A DNA stretch of 7,263 bases from positions 1 to 7,263 of the forward strand of contig JAITHX010000229.1 of assembly GCA_031279735.1 (NCBI GenBank), in the 5' to 3' direction. This DNA is from Prevotellaceae bacterium. GTDB taxonomy: Bacteria; Bacteroidota; Bacteroidia; Bacteroidales; UBA932. Position numbers and translations under genes: made by a program. Positions 6,792-7,263 of the stretch are shown piece after piece (position 1 is the first letter of the stretch; each line of letters begins with the position of its first letter). The notes below the pieces were generated by a model, which did not search any database, was not told the DNA's origin, and saw only the letters and a list, made by a program, of their open reading frames with translations.

Positions 6792-6803
6792 GCCTGACGG
6801 ACG
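6792..6803 (+). repeat. Shared core GCCTGACGGACG, also found beside the GH3 array
   Basis: This 12-mer differs at one base from GCCTGTCGGACG on the minus strand at 97-108. In both places it directly follows a heptamer array when read in the direction of the upstream gene. A shorter relative, GCCTGCGGCT, is at 64-73 on the plus strand. Confidence 0.7.
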
Positions 6804-6807
6804 TCTC

Positions 6808-6828
6808 AATTACGAATTACGAATTACG
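6808..6828. repeat. Heptanucleotide array AATTACG x3
   Basis: Three perfect AATTACG units (6808-6814, 6815-6821, 6822-6828) are followed by a decayed AATGTCG. With the 6757-6791 array it flanks the 12-base core. CAATT (6807-6811) can pair with AATTG (6788-6792), but pairing beyond that is poor, so no strong fold-back forms here, unlike at 1-79. Confidence 0.9.
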
Positions 6829-6909
6829 AATGTCGTCCTTCTCTGTCGAGCATTGCGGAGGCTTTGAACCCTTTTTCGGCGTCGCAATTGAAATCCCAGC
6901 CGTAAAATT
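6824..6909 (-). other. Possible frameshifted C-terminal tail of the DNA methyltransferase
   Basis: Just past the methyltransferase stop (6910-6912), a different minus-strand frame stays open to a TAA at 6824-6826, inside the AATTACG array. It reads EFYGWDFNCDAEKGFK followed by ASAMLDREGRHS, with codons (GAC, GCC, TTC, TCC, CTC) like those of real genes here. Upstream of about 6930 this frame only shadows the methyltransferase. It may be the original C-terminus separated by a frameshift, or chance. I do not recognise the peptide. Confidence 0.25.
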
Positions 6910-7263
6910 CTATTGCAGGGAGTAGGAATTGGCGTACAGGGCGGTAAACAAATCCGTCTGCACGTTCAGCCGCAGCTCCGTAACCTTTACCGCCTGAACC
7001 GACTGGTCGATGCCTATCCATTTCCTGTTCAGCTTGTCGGCTACGGCAACGGTTGTTCCGCCGCCCATAAACGGGTCGAGAACAGTGTCGCCTTCGTTTG
7101 ACGCCATTTCAATAATTCTTTGTAAAAGAGCTTCGGGTTTTTGAGTGGGATAGCCGATGCGTTCTTTTGATTGAGACTGGACATTTTGAATATCGACCCA
7201 CAAATCGCCGAGTAATTGTCCGTTCTGTTCATTTAAATATCTCTTTAACGCTAATCTTTTGGA
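6910..7263 (-). CDS. Site-specific DNA methyltransferase, C-terminal fragment (beta-class N6-adenine type)
   Basis: The gene enters from the right edge and only its last 117 codons are in the window; the frame is open to base 7263, so no start is visible. It would transfer a methyl group from S-adenosylmethionine to a base, probably adenine N6, in a specific DNA site. Visible in order: LWVDI (21-25 of the fragment), ERIGYPTQKPE (34-44), the S-adenosylmethionine-binding motif I LDPFMGGGTT (62-71), and KWIGIDQS (81-88), whose Asp86 is a likely cofactor contact. Having motif I near the C-terminus means the catalytic DPPY motif should lie upstream, beyond the edge, as in beta-class enzymes. The end at TALYANSYSLQ is abrupt compared with related enzymes that carry further C-terminal sequence (see 6824-6909). 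It is convergent with recQ, separated by the heptamer repeats. A partner restriction gene could lie outside the window. Confidence 0.9.
   Translation of the reverse strand, partial: SKRLALKRYLNEQNGQLLGDLWVDIQNVQSQSKERIGYPTQKPEALLQRIIEMASNEGDTVLDPFMGGGTTVAVADKLNRKWIGIDQSVQAVKVTELRLNVQTDLFTALYANSYSLQ

Noticed and set aside
6757..6828. Insertion-sequence ends or a transposon remnant around the heptamers
   Set aside because: No transposase fragment, no long terminal inverted repeats and no clear target duplication are visible; the repeats are described as their own element type instead.

Overview
The window looks like a chromosomal segment of a Bacteroidota (probably Bacteroidales) bacterium. 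The evidence is: two lipoproteins with typical type II signal peptides, promoter elements matching the Bacteroides-type -7 box TAnnTTTG, A/T-rich translation starts with little Shine-Dalgarno, and protein families (a PA14-containing GH3 xylosidase/glucosidase, a short PaaK-type ligase, a RecQ with rearranged C-terminus) that are common in this phylum. The organism is inferred from these traits only.

Layout, left to right. Bases 1-147 hold heptanucleotide repeats of the unit TAACCAC, a 79-base fold-back, and a 35-base perfect direct repeat; the repeats run up to the stop codon of the first gene. Bases 145-2739 (minus) encode a GH3 exo-glycosidase lipoprotein. Bases 2740-2953 are a divergent promoter region. 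Bases 2954-3418 (plus) encode a small unknown lipoprotein. Bases 3419-3554 hold a likely promoter, a 22-base-period near-repeat and a hairpin. Bases 3555-4847 and 4868-6775 (plus) encode a phenylacetate-CoA-ligase-like enzyme and a RecQ-family helicase, 20 bases apart and probably co-transcribed. Bases 6757-6828 hold a second set of heptamer arrays. From 6910 to the right edge (minus) lies the C-terminal part of a beta-class DNA methyltransferase, convergent with recQ.

The genes do not form one obvious pathway. The GH3 lipoprotein fits plant-polysaccharide breakdown in the periplasm or at the cell surface. PaaK and RecQ look like an operon of convenience. The methyltransferase may belong to a restriction-modification or orphan methylation locus beyond the edge.

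The most unusual signal is not a gene. Two loci 6.6 kb apart, downstream of two unrelated genes, share one layout when read in the direction of the gene they follow: stop codon, a heptamer array starting at or inside the coding end, then a core GCCTGWCGGACG (11 of 12 bases identical), then further heptamers. The heptamers themselves differ between the loci (GTGGTTA against ATGAATT/AATTACG). This suggests a family of modular intergenic repeat elements that sit at gene 3' ends; at recQ the element supplies the last codons of the protein.
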